Shown in pieces: positions 43,166 through 51,471 of a stretch of 64,000 nucleotides of DNA. Numbering within the stretch: position 1 is the stretch's first letter; each line of letters opens with the position of its first letter. Source of the DNA: DAISJD01 sp036821645. Lineage in GTDB: Bacteria; Pseudomonadota; Alphaproteobacteria; ATCC43930; CGMCC-115725. The notes under the pieces were generated by a model. It saw only the letters and a list, made by a program, of their open reading frames with translations. It was not told the origin of the DNA and made no database searches. The stretch is from contig DAISJD010000003.1 of the NCBI GenBank assembly GCA_036821645.1, forward strand, positions 18,043-82,042, read 5' to 3'. A program made the position numbers and the translations under genes.

Positions 43166-44593
43166 ATGGTTCCCCCCATGCATGACGATCAAGACCAGCG
43201 CCCTTCCGGCCTTTCCGACACGGCCAAAGCCGACTTGTTGAGCCGCTTTGCGCCAAGACGCACGCCTTCATCGTCGGTTCAGTCGCCCGAACGGGCCGAC
43301 AATGCGGCACCCCCCTATCCGCGTCATCATCCGGCGACGGCTGATTTCAGCGACCTTCCGGGGTATAACGATACGGTCATGATCCGTCGGGGAGCCGACT
43401 TGATCGGGATCGACAACCCATATTTCCGTCAACATGACGGTCTCGCCCGCGATACCACACATATAAATGGCGAAGAATACATTAATTTTTCTTCCTATAA
43501 TTACATTGGCCTAAACGGTCATCCGACCGTGACGGCAGCGGCCAAGGCCGCGATCGATCACTACGGTACAAGCGCCTCCGCCAGCCGTATCGTTTCGGGC
43601 GAACGCCCGGTCCATCGCGCCCTCGAACGGGATCTTGCCGATTTTTACGGGGTTGAAGACTGCCTCACCCTGGTCAGCGGGCATGCGACCAATGCCAGCG
43701 TGATCGGCCATTTAATGGATCGCAACGATCTCATCATTCACGATGCGCTGATCCATAATAGTGTGGTGGAAGGGGCCATGCGTTCGCCCGCCCGCCGGAT
43801 CGCCTTTGCCCATAATGATCCCGCATCTCTCGATCAACTCTTGGCTGGCTGTCGCAGAGATTATCAGCGCGTCCTGATCGTGCTGGAAGGGCTCTACAGT
43901 ATGGATGGCGACGCGCCGGATTTACCCGCCTTCATCAAGATCGCCCGCCATTATGGGGCTTGGCTCTTTATCGACGAAGCCCATTCTCTGGGCGTCTTGG
44001 GGCGAACGGGCAAGGGGCTTGCGGAACATTGGGGCGTCGATCCTCGCGAAGTCGACATCTGGATGGGCACACTCAGCAAATCCTTGGCGGCTTGCGGCGG
44101 CTATATTGCCGGTCGCAAAGACCTGATCGAGCATCTGCGTTATACCGTGCCGGGGTTCGTGTTTTCCGTCGGCATGTCGCCACCGCTTGCAGCCGCGGCA
44201 CAAGCGGCCCTTCGTCAGTTGCAGGCCGAACCGGAACGCGTGCTGAAGCTGCAATCCAACGGCCAGCATATGTTATCCCGCTTCCAGGCCGCCGGCTTCA
44301 ATGTGGCGGGTTCCAACGGCACCGGCATCGTACCGCTGGTCACCGGCAGTTCGATCAAGGCCGCCCGCCTGTCGGATCAATTGTTCAAACATAAAATCAA
44401 CGTTCAACCGATTCTCTATCCAGCCGTTCCTGAAAAGAGCGCCCGCCTCCGCTTTTTTCTGTCCAGCGACCATTCCCATGCACAAATCGACCATGTCACA
44501 GACGTGATCACGCAGATCTTATCGTTGCCGGACGATACGAATGCCGCCCTGCTCAGCTTGATGCAAACGTTGCAGAAGGAAAGAAACGAATAA
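43166..44593 (+). CDS. rkpG: Alpha-oxoamine synthase (RkpG-like, PLP-dependent acyl transfer to an amino acid)
   Basis: The 475-residue protein has an N-terminal variable region (about 1-65) and a fold-type I PLP domain: YNYIGLNGHP, YGTSASASRIVSGERPVH, FIDEAHSLGVLG (Asp 270) and GTLSKSLAACGGYIAG (PLP Lys about 305). The family (KBL, BioF, ALAS, serine palmitoyltransferase) condenses an acyl thioester with an amino acid, losing CO2. Following an ACP-ended synthase with no thioesterase, it is the natural release enzyme. The amino acid used is unknown. ATG 43166 has AAGGA only one base away. ATG 43178 is an alternative start. Confidence 0.85.
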   Translation: MVPPMHDDQDQRPSGLSDTAKADLLSRFAPRRTPSSSVQSPERADNAAPPYPRHHPATADFSDLPGYNDTVMIRRGADLIGIDNPYFRQHDGLARDTTHINGEEYINFSSYNYIGLNGHPTVTAAAKAAIDHYGTSASASRIVSGERPVHRALERDLADFYGVEDCLTLVSGHATNASVIGHLMDRNDLIIHDALIHNSVVEGAMRSPARRIAFAHNDPASLDQLLAGCRRDYQRVLIVLEGLYSMDGDAPDLPAFIKIARHYGAWLFIDEAHSLGVLGRTGKGLAEHWGVDPREVDIWMGTLSKSLAACGGYIAGRKDLIEHLRYTVPGFVFSVGMSPPLAAAAQAALRQLQAEPERVLKLQSNGQHMLSRFQAAGFNVAGSNGTGIVPLVTGSSIKAARLSDQLFKHKINVQPILYPAVPEKSARLRFFLSSDHSHAQIDHVTDVITQILSLPDDTNAALLSLMQTLQKERNE

Positions 44594-44964
44594 AACTTTC
44601 AAATAAAATCAATGTCATAAAAATATCTTTACACAAATTTATTTTGTACAAAATAAATTTAATATTTTCTGCTCTAAATACAATCCTTTATATTAAAACT
44701 ATTATAATTATAAAATCTCTTACTACCCATGATCACAAGAATTTTCTTTTAAAATTACCAATATCTATTTATATTGCAATGCAACATCAGAAATGATATT
44801 CACCTATTTGGTTGATTTTTTGATCGTGTCTGATGATGGGCGGGGTTCCTTTTGTTATCGTCGGCCCGGTTTTGCTGTAAGAATCTCTGTCTGATGGGTG
44901 CTGCAAGCCCTCTCTCGCCTGTTCGGGCACTGCCGTGATCGCTTTCCTTGAGGTCGCACAAACG
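44594..44964. promoter_or_regulatory. AT-rich intergenic region between rkpG and kpsM
   Basis: About 44594-44830 is strongly AT-rich and contains a perfect 26-base palindrome (44635-44660). The rest becomes GC-richer before kpsM. A separate promoter for kpsM-kpsE is likely. No coding sequence is convincing. Confidence 0.5.
44635..44660. repeat. Perfect 26-base palindrome
   Basis: AAATTTATTTTG, then TA, then CAAAATAAATTT, with no mismatch and no loop. It lies 42 bases after the rkpG stop. Candidates are an operator for a dimeric regulator controlling kpsM-kpsE or a weak AT-rich terminator. Confidence 0.7.
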
Positions 44965-45789
44965 ATGTCTGCTTTCGGTGAAACACGGTCTCTCGATCGC
45001 TTTTCCAAAAGACCCGCCAAACCGAGTGCCGTGCATGTTCAAAGAAACGTGATCGGTGCCCTGATCATGCGCGAAATTCACACACGGTTCGGTCGCGACA
45101 ATATCGGATATTTGTGGCTGATCTTAGAACCGATGCTGTTGGCAATTGCCGTGACATCCATTCATGTGGTTGTCGGCGGTCGCTTTGAGCGTGGAATCAA
45201 TGCCGCCCCGTTCTGGATCACAGGCTATGTTCCCTACGTCATGTTTCGCTCCGTCGTTTTACGCGGCGAAACAGTGATCGAGGCCAATCTCAGCCTGCTT
45301 TATCACCGCATGGTAACGATTTTCGATATGTTGATTGCACGGGCACTGCTCGAATTTGCCGCTGCCGTCTTGGCAACGCTCGTCCTTTTGTCGGCAACAT
45401 ATTTTCTCAATCTTGGCGGTTTTCCGGATAGATTTTTATTTATTCTTTGCGGATATTTATTATTGCTGTGGTTTTCTTTTGCATTATCTATGATATTGTG
45501 TGCTGGTTGTGAACTTTATCCAACGATTTCTCGATTTAGTCATCCAACCGTCTACATCTCTCTCCCCCTGTCCGGGGCGTTCTTTTCAATGCAATGGTTG
45601 CCTGATGCTGTGCGGGGTTATTTGAGTTGGATTCCGCTCACCTCGATTTTTGAAATGATCCATATGGGACAGTTTCACGAGATTAATTCAAACTACATTT
45701 ATATCCGATACGTTGTCGGCTGGTGTATGGCGCTTACCTTCATCGGTCTTCTGATGTTGCGTGTCGTCAGGCGACATATTCAGCTCTGA
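44965..45789 (+). CDS. kpsM: KpsM-like ABC-2 capsule export permease
   Basis: From ATG 44965 the product is 274 residues. A GTG ten codons earlier (44935) is a possible alternative, and GAGGT at 44949-44953 favours 44965. The N-terminal VIGALIMREIHTRFGRDNIGYLWLILEP is the classic ABC-2 polysaccharide exporter start. Six helices follow, with YPTISRFSHPTVYISLPLSG near helix five. It forms the channel that exports lipid-linked capsule. Its ATPase partner KpsT is not encoded next to it. Confidence 0.85.
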   Translation: MSAFGETRSLDRFSKRPAKPSAVHVQRNVIGALIMREIHTRFGRDNIGYLWLILEPMLLAIAVTSIHVVVGGRFERGINAAPFWITGYVPYVMFRSVVLRGETVIEANLSLLYHRMVTIFDMLIARALLEFAAAVLATLVLLSATYFLNLGGFPDRFLFILCGYLLLLWFSFALSMILCAGCELYPTISRFSHPTVYISLPLSGAFFSMQWLPDAVRGYLSWIPLTSIFEMIHMGQFHEINSNYIYIRYVVGWCMALTFIGLLMLRVVRRHIQL

Positions 45790-45884
45790 ACCTCCCTCAT
45801 TACAGTGCCTTTTTAATGCCATATCTCCAGTTTTATCTATCGCCCTATCATACGTCGTAACTGGAACAGCGAGATCAGCATATC

Positions 45885-47087
45885 ATGGATGGAATGCCGC
45901 CCCCCCCGCCCGTGCAATCAAGCTTCGATGTTCACACAATCGGCGTGATTCACGAGGATTTCCCGACTGAACGCAAACCGTCGCGGATCCTCAAAACAAT
46001 CCGGGCCTATCTGCCCATCTCACTGTTCGTCGTGTTGCCATCCTTGTTGACCGGGCTCTATTTTTTCGGCTATGCCGCCGACCAGTATGAGTCCGAGGCC
46101 CATTTCGTGGTGCGCAATCCACAATTATCCGGCACGAATACGACGGGGCTCAGCCAATTTCTCGGGCTTGCCAACGGCATGAACATGGCCGAAGCCGAAT
46201 CCTTCAGTATCGGCGATTTTCTGAATTCGCATGATGCGGTTTCCGCTTTGCAGAAAAAATTGGATCTGATTAAGTTATTTCGCCGCCCCGAAGCCGACCT
46301 GGTTTCACGTCTTTGGTGGGGCAATCCGACCGCTGAAATCCTGCAACGCTATTATCAACAACAGGTTACGGTCAATTTCAAACAAGATAGCGGGATTACG
46401 ACGATCACCGCCCACGCCTTTAGACCGGAAGACGCCCGTAATATCGTCAATACCCTGCTTGATCTCGGCGAAAAACGGATCAACGAATATAACGAGCGGG
46501 CGATCAACGAAACGCTTCGGGTCGCACAAAGCGAAGTCTCCCGTGCCGAAGAACGGGTGGTCATGGCCCAACGCAATCTGACCGATCATAGAATGCGCAA
46601 CGGCGATATCGATCCGCAAAAGACCAGCTCGTCTCAGTTGGGCCTCGTTGCGAAACTTCAGGAACAATTGGCCCAGTTGAAAGTAAAACTGTCTGGCATG
46701 TTGACCTATCTGCGTCCCGACAATGCCCAGGTTGCGGCCGTCACCGCACAAATCAAAGGCATCGAAAATCAGATCGGCGTTGAATCGGCCAAATTGACCG
46801 GACAAACCGGCGCCATGGCCCCCATTCTGGCCGAATATGAACAATTGCGCCTTCAGGTCGATTTCGCACAGTCGCGCTATGCATCCGCCCTGTCGGCCCT
46901 GGAAACGGCGCGTCTGCAAGCCTTCAAACAACAATTGTTCGTCACACGCCTTGTCGAGGCGAACTTGCCGGAACGGGCGTTGTTCCCGCGCAGCACGCTG
47001 AACACCTTGACGGTTTTCTTTGGTTTGCTCTTATCTTACGGGATCGGTTGGCTGGTGATCGCGGGTATGCGCGAACATACGGCCTGA
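45885..47087 (+). CDS. kpsE: KpsE-like inner-membrane/periplasmic capsule export protein
   Basis: The 400-residue PCP-family protein has a Pro-rich cytoplasmic N-terminus, a first helix at about 43-63, a periplasmic coiled-coil region rich in Gln/Glu/Ala (about 200-340) and a second helix near 372-392. YESEAHFVVRNPQ after the first helix and FPRSTLNTLTVFFGLLLSYG at the end are typical of KpsE/RkpR/BexC proteins, which link the inner-membrane exporter to the outer-membrane channel. It lies 95 bases after kpsM. Confidence 0.85.
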   Translation: MDGMPPPPPVQSSFDVHTIGVIHEDFPTERKPSRILKTIRAYLPISLFVVLPSLLTGLYFFGYAADQYESEAHFVVRNPQLSGTNTTGLSQFLGLANGMNMAEAESFSIGDFLNSHDAVSALQKKLDLIKLFRRPEADLVSRLWWGNPTAEILQRYYQQQVTVNFKQDSGITTITAHAFRPEDARNIVNTLLDLGEKRINEYNERAINETLRVAQSEVSRAEERVVMAQRNLTDHRMRNGDIDPQKTSSSQLGLVAKLQEQLAQLKVKLSGMLTYLRPDNAQVAAVTAQIKGIENQIGVESAKLTGQTGAMAPILAEYEQLRLQVDFAQSRYASALSALETARLQAFKQQLFVTRLVEANLPERALFPRSTLNTLTVFFGLLLSYGIGWLVIAGMREHTA

Positions 47088-47096
47088 TCATTGCCG

Positions 47097-47137
47097 AAAG
47101 GTGGTGCCGCCATGCTTTGTTGGGCAGCACCACCTTT
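47097..47137 (+). terminator. Hairpin at the end of the capsule locus
   Basis: AAAGGTGGTGC (47097-47107) and GCACCACCTTT (47127-47137) pair perfectly over 11 bases with a 19-base loop, 9 bases after the kpsE stop. The T-run is short (TTT), so termination strength is uncertain. Confidence 0.55.
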
Positions 47138-47155
47138 GGCACGCTCTAGAAACGC

Positions 47156-47186
47156 TTGACCTTCCCACGTAGGTAACGTTCAGACT
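47156..47186 (+). promoter_or_regulatory. MerR/CueR-type promoter upstream of the copper ATPase
   Basis: A -35 box TTGACC (47156-47161) and a -10-like CAGACT (47181-47186) are separated by 19 bases, the over-long spacing used by MerR-family activators. The spacer begins TTCCC, so -35 plus spacer gives ACCTTCC, as in CueR/HmrR sites, with a partial right arm GGTAACGT. The copA ATG is 34 bases downstream. No MerR gene is in the window. Confidence 0.5.
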
Positions 47187-47219
47187 TCTACCAACGGGTC
47201 GCAAGACCCATGGAACGAT

Positions 47220-49649
47220 ATGGACGGCATGATCGTGGCCCCCGCTGCTCACCCCCCAAAAACCGTCGCCGATAGCGCGAGACACCAAGAATTTCCCATA
47301 ACGGGCATGAGTTGTGTCGCATGTGCCGCACGTGTGCGCCGAGCCCTGGAAAAACTGCCCCATCATCAGGGCATCGCTGTCAGCGCCACCAGCGATAAGG
47401 CAACAATTTTCCTCGCCGATGGGGATCCTGAACCGGATCTGGCCCAGATTCAAAAGCTGCTGCGCGATGCCGGTTACGGGCTTGACCTGGTCCAGCATCG
47501 GTTGGTCTTATCGGCTATCCCCTCTCAGACGGAGGCGGATCGTGCAGGTCGCCTGGTTGCCAAGCTGCCAGGTTGTTACGCTGCCGAGATCAACGCGGCG
47601 ACTGGGATTCTGAAGGCACAATTTTTACGATCGGCAACGACACGACAGATCCTCGAAACACGACTTCGCCAGGCCGGGTTTCATCCCTTGGCAGAAACCG
47701 CCGAAAAACCTCCGTCCTGGGCACCGAGCCCTGTGCTGATCGCCTGCCTCCTGACGGCACCCTTACTCTTGCCCATGGTCTTGGCCCTTTTCGGCATCAC
47801 CCTCATGCTGCCCACGGGTGTCGTCCTCTTGCTGGGTGCTGTCGTTCAGTTTTTTCTGGGGCGCCGCTTTTATCAATCGGCATTGCGGGCCCTGCGCCAT
47901 GGTTCCGGTACCATGGATCAATTGATCGTTCTCGGCACCAGTGCCGCCTGGGCACTCACCGGCTGGAATATCGCCACGACCCCCGCCCCAGAACAACCGG
48001 CCCTTTATATCGAACCGGCAGCCGCCATCATCACCTTCGTCCTCGTCGGCCAATATCTGGAACAAAGGGCGAAACAGAACGCGAATGCCGCCCTCAGTGC
48101 CTTGGCCGCCCTGATGCCGCCTTTAAGCCGGGTCCTTCGCGATGGCGAAGCCGTGATGATCCCGACGGAAACCCTCGCCCCCGACGATATCATCCTGGTG
48201 CGTCCCGGTGAACGGATTGGTGCCGATGGACGCATCGTCGAGGGGACAGCCGCACTCGACGAACAAGTCGTCACTGGCGAATCCGCACCCGTAACCCGCA
48301 AACCCGGCGATCTCGTGGCTGCAGGCTCGCTCGACCTCGATGGGCCGCTCGGCATCGCGGTCACGGCCATCGGGCCCGCATCCAGCCTAGGCCGGATCAT
48401 CACCGCCGTGGAACAAGGACAAGCCACCAAGGCCAAAATCCAACGACTGGCCGACCGGCTCTGCGCCATCTTCGTGCCAACCATCCTCGTCATCGCCCTT
48501 CTTACCCTCTTCGGGGGGCTCGGTGCCGGATTGCCAATCGATGTAGCCCTGGTCCGCGCCGTTTGCGTTCTCGTCATTGCGTGCCCCTGCGCCCTCGGGC
48601 TTGCCACCCCGGCGGCCCTTTTCGTCGCTGTCGGGCGGGCAGCGACCCATGGCATTCTCATCAAACGGGCCGAAACTCTGGAAACGGCCCGGACCATCAC
48701 ACTCGTCTGCTTCGATAAGACGGGAACCTTGACCGAGGGTCGCCCGCATCTCGTCGCCCTGGAAACAGTCCCGGACGGGGCGGATGAAAACTTACTCTGG
48801 CTTGCGGCCTGCCTCCAAGCCGATCACGATCATCCGATCAGCCGAGCCATCAAACAGGCCTTGATCGACAGCGAACACCCCACCCCCGTGCGACCGCCGC
48901 AATCGAGCCGCACATTGCCGGGCCTTGGCATCGACGCCACTTTCGACGGTCAGCCCTATCTCATGGGCAGCGAAAAACTGCTGACACAGTGCGGGCTCGA
49001 CCCGGCAGCGGGTCTTGCAGCCTTTGATACGCACCCCGAGACGGGCTATAGCCGTACCTTTTTGATCAGGGGGCCAACCGAGAACCATCCGGCGAAAATC
49101 CTTGCCCTCTTCACATTCGAGGACCCAATCCGCACCAACGTGGTCACCACGATCCAAGCGATGCAGGCACGCGGCATTACGGTCGCCCTCTTGACGGGCG
49201 ACACGGCGGGCAGTGCCGAACGCCTTGCAACCGCATGCGGAATCACCCTCTTTGGCGCACGCCTGAGCCCAACCGACAAGGCCCTGCGGATCCGTTCATG
49301 GCAGGCAGAAGGGCACCATGTCGCCATGGTCGGCGATGGCATCAACGATGCCCCGGCCCTTGCCGCCGCCAATCTCGCCATTGCCGTTTCAAGTGGGACC
49401 GACGTCGCAATCGCCGCCGCCGATGCCACGATCCTCGGCGGCGATCCGACGAAAGTCTTGAGGCTGCTTGTTCTTGCCGAACGGACACGGTGGGTGATGG
49501 GGGAAAATTTGGCCTGGGCCTTTTTATTCAATGGGATGGGCATACCCGCCGCCGCCTTCGGCCTCCTCGATCCGATGCTTGCCGCCGCGGCTATGGCGGG
49601 CTCAAGCGTGGCCGTGATCTCCAACGCGTTAAGGCTCTATCGCGTTTGA
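47220..49649 (+). CDS. copA: Copper-exporting P1B-type ATPase (CopA-like)
   Basis: The 809-residue pump has an N-terminal metal-binding domain with GMSCVAC (Cys 32/35) and a second HMA-like fold (about 95-155) without CxxC. Then follow the TGES actuator motif (352-355), the transmembrane CPC (455-457), phosphorylation site DKTGT (499-503), DHDHPISRAI and GDGINDAPAL. CPC with these features indicates Cu(I) export from the cytoplasm. The CueR-like promoter agrees. An alternative start three codons on (47229) cannot be excluded. Confidence 0.9.
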   Translation: MDGMIVAPAAHPPKTVADSARHQEFPITGMSCVACAARVRRALEKLPHHQGIAVSATSDKATIFLADGDPEPDLAQIQKLLRDAGYGLDLVQHRLVLSAIPSQTEADRAGRLVAKLPGCYAAEINAATGILKAQFLRSATTRQILETRLRQAGFHPLAETAEKPPSWAPSPVLIACLLTAPLLLPMVLALFGITLMLPTGVVLLLGAVVQFFLGRRFYQSALRALRHGSGTMDQLIVLGTSAAWALTGWNIATTPAPEQPALYIEPAAAIITFVLVGQYLEQRAKQNANAALSALAALMPPLSRVLRDGEAVMIPTETLAPDDIILVRPGERIGADGRIVEGTAALDEQVVTGESAPVTRKPGDLVAAGSLDLDGPLGIAVTAIGPASSLGRIITAVEQGQATKAKIQRLADRLCAIFVPTILVIALLTLFGGLGAGLPIDVALVRAVCVLVIACPCALGLATPAALFVAVGRAATHGILIKRAETLETARTITLVCFDKTGTLTEGRPHLVALETVPDGADENLLWLAACLQADHDHPISRAIKQALIDSEHPTPVRPPQSSRTLPGLGIDATFDGQPYLMGSEKLLTQCGLDPAAGLAAFDTHPETGYSRTFLIRGPTENHPAKILALFTFEDPIRTNVVTTIQAMQARGITVALLTGDTAGSAERLATACGITLFGARLSPTDKALRIRSWQAEGHHVAMVGDGINDAPALAAANLAIAVSSGTDVAIAAADATILGGDPTKVLRLLVLAERTRWVMGENLAWAFLFNGMGIPAAAFGLLDPMLAAAAMAGSSVAVISNALRLYRV

Positions 49650-49769
49650 TCGTTATACATTCTCTCTACGCCCCAATGGCCCCTGGCGCAGGTGCCGTCG
49701 CGCAAGTGCTTCCGTTGGGGCAGAATGCAGTCTATGCTTTTCTCTTGAAGCAAGAAAAAGGAACTCGGG

Positions 49770-50180
49770 ATGAAAACGAAATATAGTCTCACCCTCGATG
49801 TCGCCCGCACCATCGCCGCCGCTGCCGAGGCCGAGGCGCTGCGCAATAATTGGACCGTGGTGATCGCGATTTTGGACGATGCCGGTACTTTGACCTATCT
49901 GCAACGGTTGGATGGAACCCAAATCGCCTCCAGCGATATTGCCGTGCAGAAGGCGCGAGCCGCGCTTTATTTCAAGCGGTCGACCAAAGTGCTCGAAGAC
50001 GTGGTCACAGGGGGAAAAACCGGCATGGTCAATCTGGCCCACATCACCCCGGTCGAAGGCGGCCTTCCCCTCGTTTACCGCAACGAGATCGTGGGGGCCA
50101 TCGGGGTTTCGGGTGTCCTGTCGGCACAAGATGGCGTTGTCGCCAAAGCGGGTGCCGATCGGTTGCTCGATTACCCTTAA
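49770..50180 (+). CDS. GlcG/HbpS-family protein
   Basis: The 136-residue protein matches the GlcG/HbpS (DUF336) fold: LTLDVARTIAAAAEAEALRNNWTVVIAILDDAG near the start, SSDIAVQKARAA, and VGAIGVSGVLSAQDGVVAKAGAD at the end. Members bind heme or cobalamin-like ligands or have unknown roles. It has no signal peptide. It lies 120 bases after copA and converges with ctaA. Confidence 0.82.
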   Translation: MKTKYSLTLDVARTIAAAAEAEALRNNWTVVIAILDDAGTLTYLQRLDGTQIASSDIAVQKARAALYFKRSTKVLEDVVTGGKTGMVNLAHITPVEGGLPLVYRNEIVGAIGVSGVLSAQDGVVAKAGADRLLDYP

Positions 50181-50233
50181 AAAAAACTGTGGGCGAAAGC
50201 CATCGCGTGTCCATTACGGACGGCGGGCGGTGT

Positions 50234-51328
50234 CTAACGAGGTTCCCCCGTGGCACCGCCGCCTGCGGCATGAACTAACAGGATCGCACTGGTGAAAAGC
50301 AGGATAGCCCCAGCCTGATGGGCGGCGGCCAGCCCGACCGGCACCACCAAGAGCAAGGTTGAAATGCCAAGGGCAACCTGCACGAGGACAGCCCCCAACA
50401 CAAACAAGGTGGCCCGTTTGACCGGCGCCGCCATCCCCGCGCGAAACGCCCAACAGACAAGCCCGATCGCCGCACAAAACGTCGTCATCGCCAACAAACG
50501 GTGGTTAAATTGCACGGTTTCGATAGTTTCAAAAAAATTCAGCCACCAGGGACTGAGCGACCAATAACCATCCGGGATCAGACGACCGTCCATCAACGGA
50601 AAACTGTTATAGACGAGGCCGGCCTTTAAGCCTGCGGTAAACCCGCCCGCCATGATGGTCAGAAAAACCAGTCCGAAAAAACCGGAACAGACCCGGCGAA
50701 AGATCGGCAATATGGATGCCCCTTTTGCCGGACCGAGGCGTGCCGCCATCCAAACCACGAGCCCATAGATCACTAAGGCCAACACCAAATGTGCGGTCAA
50801 GCGATATTGGCTGACGCTGATCCGGGCGCTAAGGCCGCTCATCACCATGTACCAGCCCAAAACCCCCTGCATCAAAACCAACACCGGCACCGCTAAAAGC
50901 CGCACGCCCCGGCGTCTTGAGGCCCCTTGACGCGCCAGCAGAATCACCGGCACCGCCAACGCCACAAGGCCGATCAACCGCCCCCACAGCCGATGGAGAT
51001 ATTCCCAAAAGAAAATATTTTTGAATTCCGCCAGACTCATCCCGAAATGCACCTGTTGATATTCGGGAATCTGTTGGTATTTCTCGTAAGCTTCTTGCCA
51101 GGCCGCATCGGACAGGGGTGGTAAGGTGCCGGTAACCGGTTTCCATTCCGTGATCGACAAGCCCGATTCCGTAAGCCGCGTGACCCCCCCGATCACGACC
51201 ATCGCGGCAATCATGACCGCCAACGCGACGAGCCAGAGACGCGTCCAGAACCGACCGACGCCCGGCAGTTCGGGGGCAAGGCTGAGAGAAGACGGGGTCA
51301 CACCGGATGACAGGTTATGCTTTGACAC
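50234..51328 (-). CDS. ctaA: Heme A synthase (COX15/CtaA family)
   Basis: The membrane enzyme oxidises the heme O methyl group to make heme A for cytochrome aa3 oxidase. Family features are GGVTRLTESGLSITEWKPVTGTLPPL, EFKNIFFWEYLHRLWGR (heme-ligand His), VHLV-type helices and FNHRLLA later. About eight helices are visible. The frame extends to a TTG at 51376, but a GTG at 51328 preceded by AAAGGG is the better start, giving 364 residues. The gene is monocistronic and convergent with the GlcG-like gene. Confidence 0.9.
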   Translation of the reverse strand: MSKHNLSSGVTPSSLSLAPELPGVGRFWTRLWLVALAVMIAAMVVIGGVTRLTESGLSITEWKPVTGTLPPLSDAAWQEAYEKYQQIPEYQQVHFGMSLAEFKNIFFWEYLHRLWGRLIGLVALAVPVILLARQGASRRRGVRLLAVPVLVLMQGVLGWYMVMSGLSARISVSQYRLTAHLVLALVIYGLVVWMAARLGPAKGASILPIFRRVCSGFFGLVFLTIMAGGFTAGLKAGLVYNSFPLMDGRLIPDGYWSLSPWWLNFFETIETVQFNHRLLAMTTFCAAIGLVCWAFRAGMAAPVKRATLFVLGAVLVQVALGISTLLLVVPVGLAAAHQAGAILLFTSAILLVHAAGGGATGEPR

Positions 51329-51471
51329 GGGAACGATCACCCTTTCGCTTGAAAACGCCCCGGAAAATCGGTCCAAAAATCGGTCCGGGGCGGCTTTGTT
51401 TCAGATGGACCCGCCGGTCTGTGCTGGCAAGTGACAAACCGCCGCAATCCTGGGGTTTTTTGACGGATCCT

